Positions 61,013 to 64,000 of a stretch of 64,000 nt of DNA are shown in pieces. This stretch comes from Halomonas sp. (GTDB lineage Bacteria > Pseudomonadota > Gammaproteobacteria > Pseudomonadales > Halomonadaceae), in the NCBI RefSeq assembly GCF_017983445.1, contig NZ_JAGOBJ010000001.1:437632-501631 (forward strand). Reading direction: 5' to 3'. The number at the start of each line of letters is the position of its first letter. The first letter of the stretch is position 1. Below the pieces are notes generated by a model that was not told the origin of the DNA, searched no databases, and saw only the letters and a program-made list of their open reading frames with translations. Both the position numbers and the translations under genes were made by a program.

Positions 61013-61046
61013 TAAAAAAAGAAGGCCACCCGTGGGTGGCCTTCTT
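61013..61046 (-). terminator. Terminator of gltA
   Basis: GAAGGCCACC and GGTGGCCTTC with loop CGTG; the A run at 61014-61020 is the T run on the gltA strand. Confidence 0.92.
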
Positions 61047-61066
61047 CAGGATTAAACCGTCGAAAA

Positions 61067-62353
61067 TTATTTCTTCGGATAATCGCGTTGGTCATGGCCA
61101 ATGTAGAGCTGGCGAGGACGACCAATTTTGTAGCTTTCGCTCAGCATTTCGTTCCAGTGGGAAATCCAGCCAATCGTACGCGACACGGCAAAGATTACTG
61201 TGAACATATTGGTAGGAATGCCCATCGCCTTCAAAATGATGCCTGAGTAGAAGTCAACGTTCGGGTATAGCTTACGCTCGACGAAGTATTCGTCTTCCAG
61301 CGCGATTTGTTCGAGGCGTTTGGCAATTTTAAGCTGCGGATCGTTAGCCATGCCCAGCTCGGCAAGCACTTCGTCGCAGGTCTCTTTCATTACCTTTGCG
61401 CGAGGATCGAAGTTGCGATATACGCGGTGGCCAAAACCCATCAGCTTGAACGGATCTTCTTTGTCTTTCGCCTTGTCGATAAAACGCTGAATGTTCTCTT
61501 CAGAGTCGTCGCCGATCTCGTCGAGCATCGCTAGGACGGCTTCGTTAGCGCCACCGTGTGCCGGGCCCCATAGTGCAGCGATACCTGCACTGATACACGC
61601 AAACGGGTTGGCACCGGTAGAGCCTGCCAAGCGTACGGTAGAGGTGGACGCATTCTGCTCATGGTCGGCATGTAGCATGAAAATGCGATCCATTGCTTTC
61701 GCGTATACCGGATTGATCTTGTACTCTTCGCACGGGTTGCTGAACATCATGTAGAGGAAGTTCTCTGCATAGCTCAGGTCGTTGCGCGGATAGTTGAACG
61801 GCTGACCAACATTATACTTGTGCGACATGGCCGCCAGAGTAGGCATTTTGGCAATCAGGCGAATGGCACTGATAGTGCGGTCTTCTTCTTTAGTAATATC
61901 CATGTGGTCATGATAGAAGGCCGCCAGGCCGCCAACGACACCACAAAGAATCGACATTGGGTGCGCATCACGGCGGAACCCTTTGAAAAAGTTGTTGATC
62001 TGGTCATGCACCATCGTATGGTTGCGAATACGTGCAGCGAAATCCGCATACTGCTCATCGTTAGGCAGCTCGCCAAACAGCAGGGTGTAGCTTAGCTCAA
62101 CAAAATTGGACTCTTTCGCCAGTTGATCAATGGGGTAACCGCGGTGCAGCAGTACGCCCTTGCCGCCATCAATATAAGTAATGGCAGATTGGCAGGAAGA
62201 GGTGGCCATAAAGCCGGGGTCGTAGGTAAACAGGCCTTCAGCACCTAATCCACGAACGTCAATAACGTCAGGGCCAAGTGTGCCGGAATACATGGGTAGC
62301 TCGATCGATTTATCGAGACCGTCTACCGTCAATGTTGCTTTCCTGTCAGCCAT
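61067..62353 (-). CDS. gltA: Citrate synthase
   Basis: A 428-residue type II (NADH-sensitive hexameric class) citrate synthase that condenses acetyl-CoA and oxaloacetate, entering carbon into the TCA cycle. Active-site regions are seen: [20 protein letters not shown] (His), [17 protein letters not shown] (His) and [14 protein letters not shown] (His/Arg), with a later Asp in [17 protein letters not shown] stands five bases before the ATG at 62353; 13 upstream codons are excluded. Length equals that of E. coli GltA (427). It is divergent from sdhCDA, the common gammaproteobacterial arrangement. Confidence 0.96.
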   Translation of the reverse strand: MADRKATLTVDGLDKSIELPMYSGTLGPDVIDVRGLGAEGLFTYDPGFMATSSCQSAITYIDGGKGVLLHRGYPIDQLAKESNFVELSYTLLFGELPNDEQYADFAARIRNHTMVHDQINNFFKGFRRDAHPMSILCGVVGGLAAFYHDHMDITKEEDRTISAIRLIAKMPTLAAMSHKYNVGQPFNYPRNDLSYAENFLYMMFSNPCEEYKINPVYAKAMDRIFMLHADHEQNASTSTVRLAGSTGANPFACISAGIAALWGPAHGGANEAVLAMLDEIGDDSEENIQRFIDKAKDKEDPFKLMGFGHRVYRNFDPRAKVMKETCDEVLAELGMANDPQLKIAKRLEQIALEDEYFVERKLYPNVDFYSGIILKAMGIPTNMFTVIFAVSRTIGWISHWNEMLSESYKIGRPRQLYIGHDQRDYPKK

Positions 62354-62888
62354 GCTGGCCTCCTTTCGGATTCGGGTTGGACGTAAAGTCATTGTTTCGC
62401 ATACCGCGCCGGCGAAAAGGCTTGCCCACTATAGAAGCGTGCGACATTTTGTCAATTAGTCAAAACGCTAGGCGTCGTCGCTGCAAAACGTCATATGAAA
62501 ATTTCATACATATCAAGCTTACAAACATAGTTGTGCAAAATTATTATTGTGAACAATACTTGTATATAGTTGCTGCCCGGTATATTAGCGAAGTGTCAGA
62601 GATTTGACGACTCCTTAACAGGCTTATCAAAACATCACAGCTCTGTCACTATATCGATGCTGCAACGCAAAATCGACTCGGGTTGATAGCTTTTTTTGCT
62701 CAATAGCCGAGTTAGGTCCGAGTTCGGTTTGTCAGCAGGGGCGAAGGTTCTTATAATCCTCGGCGCGCGACCGGCAGGTAGGTGGTCGTGCCAGACTTGG
62801 CAAACGGCCGAGCCCCTTCCAGCAACCACTGCCCGCTCGGGCTATGCCCGACCTGTCGCAGAGCGGGCCAAGAGAGTGTGTATAAGCC
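62354..62888. promoter_or_regulatory. gltA-sdhC divergent control region
   Basis: A 535-base gap. The gltA side (62490-62600) is very AT-rich and should hold the gltA promoter; a possible minus-strand -35 TTGCAC lies near 62532-62537. The sdh side has a good sigma-70 promoter (annotated separately) followed by a GC-rich leader of about 125 bases with potential stems, for example GGCCGAG-containing segments near 62805. No gene is seen within it. Confidence 0.6.
62729..62757 (+). promoter_or_regulatory. Sigma-70 promoter of sdhCDA
   Basis: TTGTCA (62729-62734), a 17-base spacer, and a perfect TATAAT (62752-62757). Transcription would start near 62764, leaving a leader of about 125 bases before sdhC. 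Confidence 0.8.
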
Positions 62889-63266
62889 GTGAATAGCAAA
62901 CGACCCGTAAATCTAGATCTAACAACGATACACTTCCCACTTCCGGCTCTGACGTCGATTACCCACCGTGTTACGGGGGTTATTCTGTTCGTGGGCCTGA
63001 TTTTCGCTTTTTGGGCGCTGGGTAAGTCACTGTCATCACCGGCAGGCTTCGATGCTGTCAGCAATGCGCTGGCCAATAACGTATTGGCCAAATTTATTGC
63101 TTGGGGTCTGCTATCTGCTCTGGCGTTCCATTTCGTGGCGGGTGTCAAGCACCTGTTAATGGATGCAGATATTGGCGTGACGCTAGAAGGTAGCGTGCAA
63201 AAAGCACAGATCACCGTAGTGGTCAGTGCGGTTCTGATTATTCTGGCAGGAGTTTGGGTATGGTAA
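62889..63266 (+). CDS. sdhC: Succinate dehydrogenase cytochrome b556 subunit
   Basis: A 125-residue membrane anchor of complex II with three helices. The conserved N-terminal RPVNLDLTTIHFPLPALTSI and THRVTGV (Ser/Arg quinone-site region) are present, and the haem-ligand histidine is in FHFVAGVKHLLMD (H88). The start is GTG at 62889; CGGGCCAAGAGAG upstream is a weak ribosome binding site. Its stop overlaps the sdhD start. Confidence 0.95.
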   Translation: MNSKRPVNLDLTTIHFPLPALTSITHRVTGVILFVGLIFAFWALGKSLSSPAGFDAVSNALANNVLAKFIAWGLLSALAFHFVAGVKHLLMDADIGVTLEGSVQKAQITVVVSAVLIILAGVWVW

Positions 63267-63607
63267 CCAATATCACAAGTTTTGGCCGCAGCGGGCTGTC
63301 TGACTGGCTGATGCAGCGCGTTTCCGCTGTTGTGCTGGCCGTTTATACGGTCTTTATGGTGGCCTACCTTCTGTTGCACCCAGACCTTGACTACTACACC
63401 TGGAGCGGTCTGTTTAACCAAACGTGGATGCGGATCTTCTCGCTGTTAGCCTTTATCTCTATCGCAGCGCACGCCTGGATTGGCCTGTGGACCGTAACCA
63501 CCGATTACCTCAAGTCCACTCTACTGCGCGTGGGTGCCCAGACGCTGATCATTCTGGCCATCTTCGTATACCTGGTGTGGGGCATTCAAATTCTGTGGGG
63601 AGCTTGA
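63260..63607 (+). CDS. sdhD: Succinate dehydrogenase hydrophobic membrane anchor subunit
   Basis: A 115-residue second anchor subunit of complex II with three helices (QRVSAVVLAVYTVFMVAYLL; IFSLLAFISIAAHAWIGLWT; VGAQTLIILAIFVYLVWGIQ). The haem histidine lies in AAHAWIGLWTVTTDYLK. The ATG at 63260 overlaps the last codons of sdhC, with GCAGGAG nine bases upstream, so translation is coupled. sdhA begins three bases after its stop. Confidence 0.95.
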   Translation: MVTNITSFGRSGLSDWLMQRVSAVVLAVYTVFMVAYLLLHPDLDYYTWSGLFNQTWMRIFSLLAFISIAAHAWIGLWTVTTDYLKSTLLRVGAQTLIILAIFVYLVWGIQILWGA

Positions 63608-63610
63608 TCC

Positions 63611-64000
63611 ATGTCTAACCTTCGTAGCCTGACGTTTGACGCCATTATCATCGGTGGCGGTGGCGCTGGCCTGCGTGCTGCTTTGGAACTGGCGAAGTCC
63701 GGTAAAAAAACAGCCGTTTTGTCTAAAGTGTTCCCGACACGCTCCCACACTGTTTCTGCTCAGGGTGGTATTACCTGTGCTATCGCATCATCCGATCCAG
63801 ATGATGACTGGCGCTGGCACATGTACGACACCGTTAAAGGCGGCGACTATATCGCTGACCAGGACGCGTCAGAGTACATGTGTTCTGAAGGTCCTAAAGC
63901 CGTATTTGAGCTTGAGCACATGGGTTTGCCGTTCTCACGCTTTGATAATGGCCGTATCTATCAGCGTCCGTTCGGTGGCCAGTCCAAGAACTTTGGTGAA
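63611..64000 (+). CDS. sdhA: Succinate dehydrogenase flavoprotein subunit (partial, runs off the window)
   Basis: The first 130 codons of SdhA, the FAD subunit that oxidises succinate to fumarate. The FAD motif is [18 protein letters not shown], and the histidine that carries covalent FAD is in [12 protein letters not shown] (about residue 45). The segment [20 protein letters not shown] and [20 protein letters not shown] agree with the family. The frame is open to the last base; the remaining about 460 residues and sdhB are beyond the window. Confidence 0.96.
   Translation, partial: MSNLRSLTFDAIIIGGGGAGLRAALELAKSGKKTAVLSKVFPTRSHTVSAQGGITCAIASSDPDDDWRWHMYDTVKGGDYIADQDASEYMCSEGPKAVFELEHMGLPFSRFDNGRIYQRPFGGQSKNFGE

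Overview
The window reads as chromosomal core DNA of a moderately halophilic gammaproteobacterium, most like Halomonas or a close relative. The evidence is: the gltX, tRNA-Ala, tRNA-Glu, gltA, sdhCDA block; a Pseudomonas-type arginine succinyltransferase (AST) operon with two AstA subunits and an AraC-type ArgR; very acidic secreted proteins; and several Na+- or H+-coupled transporters. This assignment is inference from gene content. I see no transposase, integrase, prophage or CRISPR array.

Layout. 0-4.4 kb: a small hypothetical gene, a FAD oxidoreductase with a Rieske tail, and three paralogous secreted acidic proteins, each ending at its own terminator. 4.5-11.9 kb: argR and the operon astC-aruF-aruG-astD-astB, which lacks astE. 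12-25.4 kb: an NhaC antiporter, a DMT exporter divergent from a MarR regulator over two palindromes, ElaA, BluB, a second acetyltransferase, a DUF3311/SSS transporter pair, an NfeD/SPFH pair, a TRIC-like channel behind a 14-nt tandem repeat, an AsmA-like giant, and a DUF3581 protein. 25.4-39.2 kb: NhaP2-type antiporter, mmsA behind a LiuR-like operator, a THI-box riboswitch controlling an SSS-family transporter (probably thiamine uptake), a diguanylate cyclase, a CorA/ZntB transporter, a translationally coupled quinone reductase and proline-racemase-like gene, DUF1289, arfB, a 2-hydroxyacid dehydrogenase and a flavin reductase.

39.2-54.7 kb holds a chemosensory locus: two methyl-accepting chemotaxis proteins whose signalling halves are 99% identical in DNA, an orphan periplasmic binding protein between them, and a third chemoreceptor further on. 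All three transcription units have sigma-28 (FliA)-like promoters. Also here are a reductase, a phosphoesterase, malate:quinone oxidoreductase, LysR/VOC and AraC/alcohol dehydrogenase divergent pairs. 54.7-64 kb: a methyltransferase, a DksA-type zinc finger, nfsA, a lipoprotein, an XRE regulator, gltX, two tRNAs, a gene-free AT-rich stretch with DnaA-box-like sites, gltA, and divergent sdhCDA with a good sigma-70 promoter; sdhA is cut by the window end.

Joint roles: arginine is degraded to succinylglutamate by the AST genes. gltA, sdh and mqo feed the TCA cycle and the quinone pool. The transporters and acidic secreted proteins fit life in salt. The two most promising less-described items are the binding-protein/chemoreceptor cassette and the riboswitch-controlled SSS transporter whose ribosome binding site lies inside the aptamer.
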